Source: an uncultured Coriobacteriaceae bacterium (GTDB lineage: Bacteria; Actinomycetota; Coriobacteriia; Coriobacteriales; Atopobiaceae). Taken from it: 64,000 nucleotides of DNA. Location: assembly GCA_902791035.1 (NCBI GenBank), contig CADAUA010000005.1, positions 83,221 to 147,220 of the forward strand. The letters run 5' to 3'. The notes beneath the pieces were generated by a model. The model was not told the origin of the DNA. It saw nothing but the letters and a program-made list of their open reading frames with translations, and made no database searches. Shown in pieces: positions 1-8,892 of this stretch; the stretch's first letter is position 1, and every line of letters starts with the position of its first letter. The translations under genes were made by a program, and so were the position numbers.

Positions 1-1208
1 TTGACCGCCTGGCGCGTGTCAACGGCCCGGAGGCGTCCTGCGACGAGCCTACGCCGGGCATCGAGCGGCACGTAAGCCAGGGCAACCCCAACGTCCGTCA
101 CTTCGTGTCCTCGGGCCACCTCGATGCCCATGAGGTGCGACTCGCCTGGGAGCTCATGTTCTCCGAGGCCCGCCGCTGGCGCAACGACACCTATGGCACC
201 TATCAGAAGCGCACCGACTTCTCCGCGCGCGGCTTCGAGGCCCACGTGCGTGACGTCTCCCTGGGCGTGAACGACGGCTTCGCCCATACCTGGTACGTCT
301 ATGTGCCGCCCCAGCTGCGAGGGACCACCCGGAAGGTGCCCCTGCTCTTCAACTTCCACGGGGGCAACTGCGTGCCCCTCTACTGCGCGGAGCAGAGCGG
401 CTGGCATGACGTGGCGGACGAGCAGGGCTTCATCGTCGTCTATCCCCGAGCCTCCACCAAGAAGTCCTGGAACGTGATGGACGATGCGGACAGGCCCAGT
501 GACATCGCCTTCGTGCTTGCCCTGGTCAAGCGGATGGAGGAGACCTATCCCATCGACGAGAGCCGCATCTACCTGTCCGGCTTCTCCATGGGCTCCATGA
601 TGACCAACGCCCTGGCCTGCTCATACCCGGAGCTCTTTGCCGCGGCAGCGCCCTTCAATGCCCAGAACCTTGGCTACCTCTCCAACACGCAGGCGTTCAT
701 GGCCTCGTTCACCAACAGCATGAGCACGCTTGACCCGGAGGTCCGGAGCCAGCCGTCGAGGACCAGGGAGCGCACCGATGCCAAGGCGGCCGCGCGCGCT
801 GCGGAAGGCGTGGTCTGCCGCATGCCGCTCATCCAGTTCTGTGGCATGAGGGATGCCCAGGTGGGCTCCCAGATGCCCTTCGCCCAGCCCCTGACCGATC
901 TCAACCGGGCCTGGCTTGAGACCTTCGACTACTGGAAGGCCTTCAACGCCACCGCATCCTCGCCGGACGAGGCGGCGGTAGACCCTCAGACGGGCATACC
1001 GGCCGACGAGGTGACGGTGGAGGGGGGCGACGGCCGCTTCATCCGCCATGCCTGGCACAGCCAGGATGAGGGCAGCCCTTCTCTCTACCAGATGGTGGCC
1101 GTCAAGAACATGGAGCATGCCATCGACCTGCGTGAGGTCCACATGGCCTGGGACTTCATGAGGCGGTTCTCACGGTCGTCCGACGGCACGCTTGTGTTTC
1201 AGAACTGA
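1..1208 (+). CDS. Esterase of the PHB-depolymerase/feruloyl-esterase type, 5'-truncated
   Basis: The reading frame is open from base 3 to the stop at 1208 (401 residues visible), so the true start lies outside the window; the GTG at 105 is only the first internal start-like codon. The C-terminal half is an alpha/beta-hydrolase: an HGG oxyanion-type motif, then the nucleophile elbow GFSMGS with its Ser codon at 585, and a late His in EHAID. The same order (a segment ending in a LAW-E/F-LM helix, a linker, then the hydrolase) occurs in the 544-residue protein at 5840-7474, so the two are paralogues in one cluster. Families of this type cleave acyl or feruloyl esters from carbohydrates or hydrolyse polyesters. 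The substrate here is unknown; next to acid-sugar genes, de-esterification of an imported glycan fragment is an inference. No signal peptide can be judged because the N-terminus is missing. Confidence 0.8.
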   Translation, partial: DRLARVNGPEASCDEPTPGIERHVSQGNPNVRHFVSSGHLDAHEVRLAWELMFSEARRWRNDTYGTYQKRTDFSARGFEAHVRDVSLGVNDGFAHTWYVYVPPQLRGTTRKVPLLFNFHGGNCVPLYCAEQSGWHDVADEQGFIVVYPRASTKKSWNVMDDADRPSDIAFVLALVKRMEETYPIDESRIYLSGFSMGSMMTNALACSYPELFAAAAPFNAQNLGYLSNTQAFMASFTNSMSTLDPEVRSQPSRTRERTDAKAAARAAEGVVCRMPLIQFCGMRDAQVGSQMPFAQPLTDLNRAWLETFDYWKAFNATASSPDEAAVDPQTGIPADEVTVEGGDGRFIRHAWHSQDEGSPSLYQMVAVKNMEHAIDLREVHMAWDFMRRFSRSSDGTLVFQN

Positions 1209-1214
1209 ACCAAC

Positions 1215-1252
1215 TGACCCCGCGTGACCGATGTCGCGGCCATGCGGGGTCA
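1215..1252. repeat. Hairpin between esterase and kinase genes
   Basis: Arms TGACCCCGCGTG (1215-1226) and CATGCGGGGTCA (1241-1252) pair at 11 of 12 positions around a 14-nt loop. There is no T-run, so it is not a classical terminator. It may be an attenuator, an operator or an mRNA-processing site between the first two genes of the catabolic island. The kinase ribosome-binding site (AAAGGAGGGG, 1288-1297) lies 36 nt downstream. Confidence 0.5.
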
Positions 1253-1306
1253 CCTAGCATGACCATGTGAACATGCCCCAACGTTCGAAAGGAGGGGACG
1301 GCAGCC

Positions 1307-2533
1307 GTGGCACGCCTTCTTCTCATAGCAGACGACCTGACGGGCACCTTCGATGCTGCGGTGCCCTTTGTGAGTGCAGGTGTCGCGGTGGTGCCGACGC
1401 CGGACCTGGTCGCGTTCGCCCAGGCGCTCGACAGCGGGGTGTACGTGGTGGCCGTCAACTCAGACTCGCGTCACCTGAGCCCCTTCGCTGCCCACCTGCG
1501 CATATGCAACCTCGTGGACACGGCGGTCAAGGCTGGCGTCCGCGTCATCTTCAAGAAGACGGACTCGGTCCTGCGGGGCAACATCGGCTCTGAGCTCAAG
1601 GCGGTCTGGGACGTCTCCGGTCGGGGCACCTGCCTGCACTTCGTCCCCGGTTGGCCGGCCATGGGCCGCACCACCAGGGGCGGGATTCACTTCGTGAACG
1701 ACGTGCCGGTGGACCAGTCCAAGTTTGGCAGGGACCCCTTCGACCCGGTGCCCACGTCATCGGTCAGCAACCTCATCGCCTCGCAGGCCGACGTGCCGGT
1801 GCTTTCCGTCGCCTGCGGCGAGCCCTGCCCCATCGGATTCGAGGGGATTGCCGTCTATGACGCGGTGACCGACGAGGACGTGCGGTCCCGGGCGCAGGAG
1901 ATCGTCAAGACGGCCCCTCGCGGCACCCTCTACCTCGCGGGCTGTGCTGGGCTTGCCCACGCCATCTCCTCCTTCCTGGGCTGCAGCGCCGTCGAGCTGG
2001 GCAGTGCGGACGGCGTCGTGGGCAACACGCTGGTCGTCTGCGGCAGCGTCAACGCCGTTTCGGTCGCCCAATGCCAGAAGGCGACCGCGGCGGGCGCCCC
2101 GACCTTCCCGGTGACGGTGGCCCAGAAGAAGGACCCGGCCTGGGTGGCGTCCGCGGAGGGCGGCCGCCTCGTGGAGGAGGTGCGCACGAGCTGGGCCTCC
2201 GCCCCGCTGACGGTGGTGGACGCGACGTCATTCGTCCCAGACGATGCGAGTGCCAACGACAACCGTGCCCAGGTGGCGGATGTCATCGGAAGCCTGACTG
2301 CCCGTATTGCCGAGCAGGCGCCGCAGGCCACCCTCGTCTGCATCGGAGGGGACATCATGCTCTCCTTCCTGCGACAGCTTCCGGACCCGCAGGTGCGCAT
2401 GCTGGGCGAGGTGGTCCCAGGCGTGGTCGCCTCGGACGTCACGGTGGGGGGAAGGAGCCTGCGCGTGCTGTCCAAGTCCGGTGGCTTCGGAGGGCCGGAT
2501 CTGCTTCTGGACATCTACAACAAGAACGAGTGA
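1307..2533 (+). CDS. Four-carbon acid sugar kinase (DUF1537 family)
   Basis: A 408-residue protein with the family's N-terminal signature IADDLTGTFDAA (about residues 7-18). The C-terminal nucleotide-binding domain has CIGGDIM near residue 348 and an EVVPGVV / SGGFGG segment before the end. DUF1537 kinases phosphorylate four-carbon acid sugars (D-threonate, L-threonate, D-erythronate) at O4. With a PdxA2-type dehydrogenase they form a pathway to dihydroxyacetone phosphate, and a PdxA2-like gene lies at 4718 in the same run of genes. GTG is chosen as start because it has a strong Shine-Dalgarno (AAAGGAGGGG) 9 nt upstream and the family's N-terminus begins right there. The family call is secure; which acid it phosphorylates cannot be read from sequence. 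Confidence 0.9.
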   Translation: MARLLLIADDLTGTFDAAVPFVSAGVAVVPTPDLVAFAQALDSGVYVVAVNSDSRHLSPFAAHLRICNLVDTAVKAGVRVIFKKTDSVLRGNIGSELKAVWDVSGRGTCLHFVPGWPAMGRTTRGGIHFVNDVPVDQSKFGRDPFDPVPTSSVSNLIASQADVPVLSVACGEPCPIGFEGIAVYDAVTDEDVRSRAQEIVKTAPRGTLYLAGCAGLAHAISSFLGCSAVELGSADGVVGNTLVVCGSVNAVSVAQCQKATAAGAPTFPVTVAQKKDPAWVASAEGGRLVEEVRTSWASAPLTVVDATSFVPDDASANDNRAQVADVIGSLTARIAEQAPQATLVCIGGDIMLSFLRQLPDPQVRMLGEVVPGVVASDVTVGGRSLRVLSKSGGFGGPDLLLDIYNKNE

Positions 2534-2592
2534 CCGCGTACTTAGAGGAGAGCTTACCGTCGGCAGAGCGCCGGCGACGAGGGAGGAGCGTC

Positions 2593-3747
2593 ATGAAGGA
2601 CAAGTACGATCTGAAGCTGCCCAAGGAAGTCTATTCGGGCGTGGACGCCATGCAGAACCTGTCGGCCATCCTGGCTGAGTACGGCACCACCAAGGTGGCC
2701 CTCTTCACCGATGCCATGCTGCGCAAGCTGGGCCTCACCCAGGAGGCCGAGGCCGTGCTCCAGGCCGCGGGCGTGCCCTACGAGGTGATCGACGACGCCC
2801 CGGTGGAGCCGCCCTACGCAGCCGTGCAAGCGCTTGCCGACCGCTTCCGCGGCATGGGGGCCGACCTCATCGTGGCCATCGGCGGCGGCTCCGTGATGGA
2901 CGCGGCCAAGCTCTGCTCGGTGCTCGCCACCACCGACTACACCGTCAAGGACCTCCTGGACGACCCCAAGCAGGCCCAGAAGTACGTCAAGACCGTCATG
3001 GTGCCCACCACCGCCGGCACCGGCGCCGAGGCCACGCCCAATGCCATCGTGGCCGTGCCCGAGAAGGACACCAAGATCGGCATCGTGAACAACGCCCTCA
3101 TGGCCGACGCCGTGATCCTGGACGTCAAGATGGTCCAGAACCTGCCGCCCAAGGTGGCCTCCGGCCCCGGCGTGGACACCCTCTGCCACGCCATCGAGTG
3201 CTTCACCTCTACCAAGGCCAACCCCTTCTCCGACACCTTTGCCCTGGACTCCCTGCAGCTCACCCTCGACAACCTGGAGAAGTCCTGCTTTGACAAGGAC
3301 AACCTCGAAGCCAAGCGCGCCATGCAGCTGGCCAGCTTCTACGGCGGCATCGCCATCACCGCCGCCGGCACCACGGCCGTGCATGCCCTGTCCTACCCGC
3401 TGGGCGGCAAGTACCACGTGCCCCACGGCGTGTCCAACGCCATCCTGCTGATTCCGGTCATGAAGTTCAACAAGCCGGCCATCGCAGATCGCCTGGCCCT
3501 GGCCTACGACCGCTGCATCCACGGCGATGCGGTCACGGTGGACCAGAAGGCCGATGCCATGATCGAGCGCATGGAGCAGATCGTGGTCGCCCTCAAGATC
3601 CCGACCAAGGTGGCCGAGCTGGGCGTGACCGACCCCGACATCGACTTCCTGGTGGAGGCCGGCATGCAGCAGCAGCGCCTGCTGGTCAACAACATGCGCC
3701 CCGTTACCCCCGAGGACGCCCGCGCCCTCTACGAGCAGATCATCTAG
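2593..3747 (+). CDS. Iron-containing alcohol dehydrogenase
   Basis: A 384-residue group III (Fe-ADH) protein. The dinucleotide-binding GGGS is at residues 97-100, followed by TTAGTGAEAT. The four metal ligands are all present: D195, H199 (in HAIE), H264 and H278 (in VPHG). Members reduce short aldehydes such as lactaldehyde or glycolaldehyde, or oxidise 1,2-diols, with NAD(P). The frame extends far upstream, but the ATG at 2593 has a GGGAGGAG site at 2581-2588 and begins where family members begin. It follows the kinase by 59 nt. In this cluster it probably recycles reducing equivalents by reducing an aldehyde released by the neighbouring aldolase; that role is inferred. Confidence 0.9.
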   Translation: MKDKYDLKLPKEVYSGVDAMQNLSAILAEYGTTKVALFTDAMLRKLGLTQEAEAVLQAAGVPYEVIDDAPVEPPYAAVQALADRFRGMGADLIVAIGGGSVMDAAKLCSVLATTDYTVKDLLDDPKQAQKYVKTVMVPTTAGTGAEATPNAIVAVPEKDTKIGIVNNALMADAVILDVKMVQNLPPKVASGPGVDTLCHAIECFTSTKANPFSDTFALDSLQLTLDNLEKSCFDKDNLEAKRAMQLASFYGGIAITAAGTTAVHALSYPLGGKYHVPHGVSNAILLIPVMKFNKPAIADRLALAYDRCIHGDAVTVDQKADAMIERMEQIVVALKIPTKVAELGVTDPDIDFLVEAGMQQQRLLVNNMRPVTPEDARALYEQII

Positions 3748-3764
3748 AACCCATCAAACATCTA

Positions 3765-3797
3765 ATGTGACAAAAGTGCCTGTCACTTTTGTCACAT
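3765..3797. repeat. Perfect 33-bp palindromic repeat, copy 1
   Basis: Arms ATGTGACAAAAGTG (3765-3778) and CACTTTTGTCACAT (3784-3797) are exact reverse complements around CCTGT. The element sits between the Fe-ADH stop and the Shine-Dalgarno of the aldolase gene. A second copy lies at 10658-10688 and a diverged one at 55287-55311. Between copies 1 and 2 one stem position changes from G-C to C-G on both arms, so pairing is conserved. It looks like a dispersed REP-type hairpin; a role in stabilising or splitting the polycistronic mRNA is possible. Confidence 0.75.
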
Positions 3798-3814
3798 GGA
3801 GGAAGGAAGGACCG

Positions 3815-4717
3815 ATGAAGCAGGTGGACATCAAGGGCATCATCGTTCCCATCGTCACCCCGTTCCGCGCGGACGAGACGGTCAACGTGCCCGAGCTCCG
3901 TCGCCAGGTGGAGCGCCAGATCGAGGCCGGGATCCACGCCATCTTCGCCTTTGGCACCAACGGCGAGGGCTACATCTTGGACGCCGACGACAAGTACCTG
4001 GTGCTGGCGACCATCATCGACCAGGTGGCGGGCCGCGTGCCCGTGTACGCCGGCACCGGCTGCATCTCCACGCGCGAGACCATCGAGCAGTGCGAGATGG
4101 CAGAGGACCTGGGCGCGGACGTGCTCTCCGTGATTACGCCCTCCTTCGCCAAGGCCTCCCAGGCCGAGCTCCAGGCCCACTACGAGGCCGTGGCCGCAGC
4201 CGTGCCCGACATGCCCATCGTGCTCTACAACATCCCGGCCCGCACCGGCAACGCCCTCGCGCCGGAGACCGTGGCCGCCCTGGCCGACGTGCCCAACATC
4301 GTGGGCGCCAAGGACTCCTCCGGCGACTGGGACAACCTCAAGGCATACATCGACCTCACGGCCGACAAGGACTTCGCGGTCCTCTCCGGCAACGACGCCC
4401 TTATCCTCAAGGCCCTGCAGCATGGTGCCGCGGGCTCCATCGCGGGCTGCGCCAACGTATACCCAAAGAATATGGTGGGCATCTACGAGAACTTCGTGGC
4501 CGGCAACCTCGAGGCCGCCGAGGCCTGCCAGGGCAACGTGGCCAACCTCCGCTCCTGCTTCAAGTACGGCAACCCCAACACCATCGTGAAGACCGCCGTC
4601 AACCTGCTGGGCTACCCGGTGGGCAAGTGCCGTGCGCCCTTCAACCAGGTGCCCGAGGAGGGCATCGAGGCCCTCAAGCAGGTGCTGGCTGCCGACGCCG
4701 AGAGGGGCGTGTGCTAG
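3815..4717 (+). CDS. DHDPS/NanA-superfamily aldolase or dehydratase
   Basis: A 300-residue (beta/alpha)8-barrel class I aldolase family protein. The Schiff-base lysine is K166 in GAKDSSGD and the partner tyrosine is Y138 in YNIPARTG. The pyruvate-binding loop reads GTNGEG (about residues 47-52) where true DapA has GTTGE. The Arg of PARTG resembles DapA, while the Asn in the loop and KDSSGD resemble catabolic members such as 4-hydroxy-2-oxoglutarate aldolases. It is therefore more likely to act on a 2-keto(-3-deoxy) acid in the island's pathway than in lysine synthesis; that is inference. ATG 3815 is preceded by GGAGGAAGGAAGG. The downstream pdxA2-like gene starts at the base after its stop, showing operonic organisation. 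Confidence 0.88.
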   Translation: MKQVDIKGIIVPIVTPFRADETVNVPELRRQVERQIEAGIHAIFAFGTNGEGYILDADDKYLVLATIIDQVAGRVPVYAGTGCISTRETIEQCEMAEDLGADVLSVITPSFAKASQAELQAHYEAVAAAVPDMPIVLYNIPARTGNALAPETVAALADVPNIVGAKDSSGDWDNLKAYIDLTADKDFAVLSGNDALILKALQHGAAGSIAGCANVYPKNMVGIYENFVAGNLEAAEACQGNVANLRSCFKYGNPNTIVKTAVNLLGYPVGKCRAPFNQVPEEGIEALKQVLAADAERGVC

Positions 4718-5785
4718 ATGGCCCAGACCACGTACAAGCCCATCGTGGGCATCTCCATGGGCGACCCGGCCGGTAACGGCCCCGAGATCACCGTCAAGGC
4801 CCTCTCCAATCCGGCGCTCTACGACCGCTGCCGTCCCATCGTGGTGGGCGACTGGAAGATGCTGGAGCAGGCCAAGGGCTTCGTGAACCACCCCGAGGTG
4901 GCCATCAACCCGGTGGGATCGGTGGCCGAGGCCAAGTTCGAGCCCGGCACCATCGACGTCTACCAGCTGGACCTGATCGAGGACGTGTCCGCCTTCAAGC
5001 TGGCCACCGTGTCTGCCGAGGGCGGAAACGCCGCCTTCCAGTCCGTCAAGAGGCTCATAGAGCTCGCCATGGCGGGCGAGGTGGACGCCACGGTGACGAA
5101 CGCCCTCAACAAGGAGGCCATGAACCTGGCGCTTGCGCCCCAGGGCATGCACTTCGACGGCCACACGGAGATCTACGCCACCTACACGGGCTGCAAGAAG
5201 TACGCCATGATGCTGGCTCACCACGACTTCCGCGTGGTGCACGTGTCCACCCACGTGAGCCTGCGCGAGGCCTGCGACCGCGTGAAGACCCCGCGCGTGC
5301 TGGAGTGCATCGAGCTGGCCAACCAGGCCTGCCTGGACCTGGGCATCCAGAACCCCCGCGTGGCCGTGGCCGGCCTCAACCCCCACTGCGGCGAGAACGG
5401 CCTCTTTGGGCGTGAGGAGATCGACGAGATTGCCCCCGCCATCGAGATCGCCAAGTCCCGCGGCATCAACGCCATCGGCCCCATCCCGCCCGACTCGGTC
5501 TTCTCCGAGATGAACGGCGGCTGGTACGACATTACTGTGGTGATGTACCACGACCAGGGCCACATCCCCACCAAGGTGCTGGGCTTCGTGATCGACCGCG
5601 CCACCAACCAGTGGAAGGCCGTGGAGGGCGTGAACATCACCCTGGGCCTGCCCATCATCCGCACCTCCGTGGACCACGGCACGGGCTTCGCCAACGTGGG
5701 CAAGGGCACGTCCAACGAGCTCAGCCTCGTGAACGCCATCGATTACGCGTTGCGCATGGCAGCTGGTAGGAAGGGCCGCCTGTAG
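4718..5785 (+). CDS. pdxA2: PdxA/PdxA2-family 4-phosphohydroxy-acid dehydrogenase
   Basis: A 355-residue member of the PdxA family. It has the N-terminal GDPAGNGPE signature and the metal-binding histidines in DGHTE, STHVS and YHDQGH, followed by NPHCGENG. PdxA itself oxidises 4-hydroxythreonine 4-phosphate in pyridoxal-phosphate synthesis. PdxA2 homologues beside DUF1537 kinases instead oxidise D-threonate or D-erythronate 4-phosphate, which then decarboxylates to dihydroxyacetone phosphate. The DUF1537 gene three genes upstream and the absence of other vitamin B6 genes favour the PdxA2 role. The ATG abuts the aldolase stop with no gap, so translation is probably coupled. Confidence 0.88.
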   Translation: MAQTTYKPIVGISMGDPAGNGPEITVKALSNPALYDRCRPIVVGDWKMLEQAKGFVNHPEVAINPVGSVAEAKFEPGTIDVYQLDLIEDVSAFKLATVSAEGGNAAFQSVKRLIELAMAGEVDATVTNALNKEAMNLALAPQGMHFDGHTEIYATYTGCKKYAMMLAHHDFRVVHVSTHVSLREACDRVKTPRVLECIELANQACLDLGIQNPRVAVAGLNPHCGENGLFGREEIDEIAPAIEIAKSRGINAIGPIPPDSVFSEMNGGWYDITVVMYHDQGHIPTKVLGFVIDRATNQWKAVEGVNITLGLPIIRTSVDHGTGFANVGKGTSNELSLVNAIDYALRMAAGRKGRL

Positions 5786-5839
5786 GCCCCATGGCTTGAT
5801 GGGGCTCAGGGACAGGGAGAAGACAAGGAGCAGGGAGCC

Positions 5840-7474
5840 ATGGCCGAGGAGTTCGAGGATATCTACTACTACGTTGCCGCGACCGTCGGGGCGGCATATG
5901 TCCATACCGTCTTCCTGTGCGTTCCGGATGAGTTCGCCCGCACCAAGCAGGACGCCCAGGACTTCGCCTCGTGCCATGGCTGGATCGAGCAGGCCGAGCG
6001 GGACTCTAGCATCCTCATCGTCCCCCTCGCGCCCGAGGGTTGGGCCAAGCAGCCCACAAGCCATCTCATGAGCCTCTTCAAGAAGTACGCCACGGCCTTC
6101 TTTGCCCCTTCTGGCGTGGCCATCCCGGGACGCGGGCTGCCGGGCCAGCTCTGGCTGTGGGAGCCCATGGTCTATGTGGCAGGCTACGGCGAGGGGGCCA
6201 CCTATGCCGCGGATGTGCTCGTGGCCGAGCCCGGCTTTGCGGCTGCCACCGTCCTTGTCGGTGGCCGGGCGAGCTCCCTGGAGGCCGCCGACCGCGAGAC
6301 CTCCTGCTGGGTGGTGCCCCAGCACTCCGACGCCTACCACAAGGTCAACCGGGAGGTGCCCGTGGCGGCTTGGCTGGTGGGGGAGGACGACGACGGGGGA
6401 GCCCTGCGCGGGTACCTGGCACAGGTCGACCAGGCGACCGCCCACTCGACGGTCACGTATCAGGGTCGTGAGATAGAGGTTGCCGAGAACCCGACGGAGC
6501 CTGCCTGGCACATCTGGAGCACCCCTGATCTTGCTCTCGACGACCCCGCCATCGCACGGATCGCGGTCCAGGAGTTCTTCTCGCGCGTGTATCGCTGGAA
6601 GGGCGGGCCCGACGGTACCCTCAAGGTCCACACGTCCAAGGCAGAGTTCCTGGGCGGGGCCTTCTACAAGCACGGGACCATCCACGAGGGGGGATTGGAC
6701 TACCCCTACGCCGTGCACCTGCCGGCTGGTCTCGGTCGTGGGGACGTGAGGGGCCTGCCGCTCGTGCTCTCCATCCATGGGCGCGGTGAGGGCATCTGGT
6801 CCTACGCGGAGAAGAACGGCTGGGAGGCCCTGGCCGACGAGACCCGCGCGTTCGTCACCGTGAGCCCGGACTCGCTCTACGAGATCTGGGTGGGCAAGCG
6901 TGACATGCACGCCCTCGAGCTCCTGGTCAAGCAGGTGCTTGCGGACTTCGAGCTGGACCCCGAGCGCGTCTATGTGACGGGCTTCTCCAACGGCGGCATG
7001 ATGACCTACCAGGCCTCCACGACGATGCCCCAGCTCTTTGCGGCGGCCTCGCCATGGAACTCCCCGGCGGGGAATGCGGGCCTGCCCGGCTTTGCGGAAT
7101 ACTTCGTCAACCCCGACTTCGCGAGCCTGGGCTGCGAGATGCCCCTCTGGGCCTTCTATGGCGACCGAGACACCAAGATTCCCTACGACGAGGGGGCCTT
7201 CCTTTCGGACGGCTTCTTTGCCTGCAACGGTACCAGCCGCGAGCAGCGCCTCGAGCTTGACCCCGTCGCGGCCTTCCCGGAGGCGCGGGGCTACAGGGAG
7301 TCCGAGCGCATGCTCTCGTGGGCCTGGAGGAATGCCCAGGGCAGCACCCGCATCGGCCTCACGCTGGTGCGCGACGTGCCCCATGGCTCCATCTGGGACG
7401 AGGCGAGGGCTGCCTGGGAGTTCATGAGCCGCTTCCGGCGGCCCGCCGGCTCCAAGAGGGTCGTGGAGCTCTAA
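5840..7474 (+). CDS. Two-part esterase, paralogue of the gene at the window start
   Basis: A 544-residue cytoplasmic-looking protein without signal peptide. Residues 1-270 show no recognisable active-site motif, though their ending resembles the linker of the paralogue. From about residue 290 there is an alpha/beta-hydrolase with LSIHGRGE, the nucleophile elbow GFSNGG, a YGDRDT acid segment and a terminal DVPHGS histidine. It resembles PHB-depolymerase/feruloyl-esterase-like hydrolases. ATG 5840 has GGAGCAGGGAG just upstream. Lying between pdxA2 and the transporter gene, it probably removes an acyl group from the imported compound; substrate unknown. The divergent N-terminal half may be a degenerate hydrolase duplicate or a lid/recognition domain. 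Confidence 0.75.
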   Translation: MAEEFEDIYYYVAATVGAAYVHTVFLCVPDEFARTKQDAQDFASCHGWIEQAERDSSILIVPLAPEGWAKQPTSHLMSLFKKYATAFFAPSGVAIPGRGLPGQLWLWEPMVYVAGYGEGATYAADVLVAEPGFAAATVLVGGRASSLEAADRETSCWVVPQHSDAYHKVNREVPVAAWLVGEDDDGGALRGYLAQVDQATAHSTVTYQGREIEVAENPTEPAWHIWSTPDLALDDPAIARIAVQEFFSRVYRWKGGPDGTLKVHTSKAEFLGGAFYKHGTIHEGGLDYPYAVHLPAGLGRGDVRGLPLVLSIHGRGEGIWSYAEKNGWEALADETRAFVTVSPDSLYEIWVGKRDMHALELLVKQVLADFELDPERVYVTGFSNGGMMTYQASTTMPQLFAAASPWNSPAGNAGLPGFAEYFVNPDFASLGCEMPLWAFYGDRDTKIPYDEGAFLSDGFFACNGTSREQRLELDPVAAFPEARGYRESERMLSWAWRNAQGSTRIGLTLVRDVPHGSIWDEARAAWEFMSRFRRPAGSKRVVEL

Positions 7475-7501
7475 GTCCCAGCTCTTCAAAGCGGTGAGCA
7501 T

Positions 7502-7535
7502 GGTCGCCAGCCCGCAGTGCCAGGGACTGGCGACC
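7502..7535. repeat. Hairpin upstream of the MFS transporter gene
   Basis: Perfect 9-bp arms GGTCGCCAG (7502-7510) and CTGGCGACC (7527-7535) enclose a 16-nt loop, followed by TTTGA. It lies just upstream of the transporter ribosome-binding site (CTGGAGG, 7544-7550). It could be an attenuator, an operator or an mRNA-processing hairpin. Confidence 0.45.
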
Positions 7536-7555
7536 TTTGACTTCTGGAGGTCTGT

Positions 7556-8776
7556 GTGGTGCAAAAGAGGAAGCTTCCGGTCCGCCACCTCATGGTGCTT
7601 GTCGCCATGTGCTCCCTGGGCATGGCAGGCCTTGGCATCTTCTACAAGGTGCAGGGCATCTTCTTCGTGCCCATGGCCGAGGAGCTTGGCTGCGGGCGCG
7701 GAGCGGTGAGCGTGATGCTGACCATCGTGAGCCTCACAGGCGCAGCCACCGGCATGGTCGTGAACCGTCTGTTGGACCGCTGGCCGCTCAGGGCTGTCAT
7801 CCTGCTAGGGGCGACCATGTGCGTGGTGCCGACGGGCTTGAACTCCCTCTGTCACAGCCTGCCTCCCCTGTACGTCCTGAGCGCCGTGTGCGGGGTGGGG
7901 GTGGGCATCATCAGCTCGGTGCTCCTGACGACGGTCATTGGCCGGTGGTTCGTCGAGGGTAGGTCGCTGGCGACCGGCATCGTCTTTGGGTCGACGGGCA
8001 TCGCCGGCGCGGTCTTCTCGCCTGTGGTCTCCGCCATCATAGAGGGGCGGGGCTGGCGTGTGGGCTATCTGGTGTCGGCCGCCCTCATCGCGGCGTTCTG
8101 CCTGCCAGCCGTGGTGCTGCCCATCACCCTCTCACCTGAGGAGGCCGGCCTCGCGCCCTTGGGCGGCAAGGCGTCTGCGGCAGGGAGGACCGCGCACGAG
8201 GCCCATACGGTGCCAGGTGCCCTGCCATTGGCGCTCGTCCTCTCCTTCCTCTGCATGTTCGTGAACCCCATCACGCACCATTTCCCTGGTCTTGCGGACT
8301 CGCTCGGCCTGCCAGCCAGCGTCGGGGCCCTCATGATCTCGTCCTGCATGGTGGTAAACAGCTTCGGGAAGGTGGCGCTCGGCGCGATGTCAGACCGCTT
8401 TTCCCCGCTGGCCTCGCTCGAGGTGGACCTGGGCCTTACCCTCCTCGGCGTGCTGGGCCTCCTCCTCGTCCCGACGGAGCCCATGGTCTACGTGTCGTCC
8501 GGGCTCGTGGGAGCCAACTTCGCCTTTGTCACGGTCGGCCTGGCGACGGTCGTGCTGGGGGTCTTTGGGGAGGAGCGCTATGGGGAGGTGTACCCGCTTG
8601 TCAACCTGGCGGGGGCCATCGGGTCTGCCCTTGGGGCCACCCTCATAGGGGTCTTCTATGACGTCAGCGGAGACTACCGACTGGCCTTCGTCGTGCTCTC
8701 CACCATGTTGGCGGCATGCATGCTCATCGTCGCATATCTCCTTGGGCGGCCAAAGGAAGAGACGTTTCAAAAGTAG
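7556..8776 (+). CDS. MFS transporter
   Basis: A 406-residue integral membrane protein with about 12 hydrophobic segments in two halves. The loop after helix 2 (NRLLDRWPLR) resembles the major-facilitator motif A region, and the second half has an equivalent SDRF turn. Its closest look is to monocarboxylate/oxalate-formate-type MFS permeases that move organic acids, which fits an acid-sugar or carboxylate substrate; the class call is tentative. Two consecutive GTG codons at 7556 and 7559 follow CTGGAGG, and either could start. It is the only transporter in the island and so the probable uptake route. Confidence 0.85.
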   Translation: MVQKRKLPVRHLMVLVAMCSLGMAGLGIFYKVQGIFFVPMAEELGCGRGAVSVMLTIVSLTGAATGMVVNRLLDRWPLRAVILLGATMCVVPTGLNSLCHSLPPLYVLSAVCGVGVGIISSVLLTTVIGRWFVEGRSLATGIVFGSTGIAGAVFSPVVSAIIEGRGWRVGYLVSAALIAAFCLPAVVLPITLSPEEAGLAPLGGKASAAGRTAHEAHTVPGALPLALVLSFLCMFVNPITHHFPGLADSLGLPASVGALMISSCMVVNSFGKVALGAMSDRFSPLASLEVDLGLTLLGVLGLLLVPTEPMVYVSSGLVGANFAFVTVGLATVVLGVFGEERYGEVYPLVNLAGAIGSALGATLIGVFYDVSGDYRLAFVVLSTMLAACMLIVAYLLGRPKEETFQK

Positions 8777-8892
8777 ACGGGACGACGGCCACAGGAAGCT
8801 TGTTGGCTCCTTGGGCCACGGCGCACTATGGTGTGGAAGGCTGGCCGGCATGCACGTGGCCACGCGAAACCTGGCGAGGTAAGGAAGGTCAT

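Noticed and set aside
2071..2592. N-terminal extension of the Fe-ADH reading frame over the kinase gene
   Set aside because: The upstream part overlaps the kinase gene in another frame and is Arg/Gly-rich without family similarity; the ATG at 2593 has a good ribosome-binding site.
3765..3797. CRP-type site (TGTGA...TCACA)
   Set aside because: The half-sites are far too widely spaced for CRP, and copy 2 keeps the dyad but changes TGTGA to TGTCA, so hairpin or repeat function fits better.
3740..7588. Very long antisense open frame opposite the catabolic genes
   Set aside because: Strong GC3 bias in the real genes leaves the opposite frame open; it has low-complexity composition, no start signal and no family motif. 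Other long antisense frames were rejected for the same reason.
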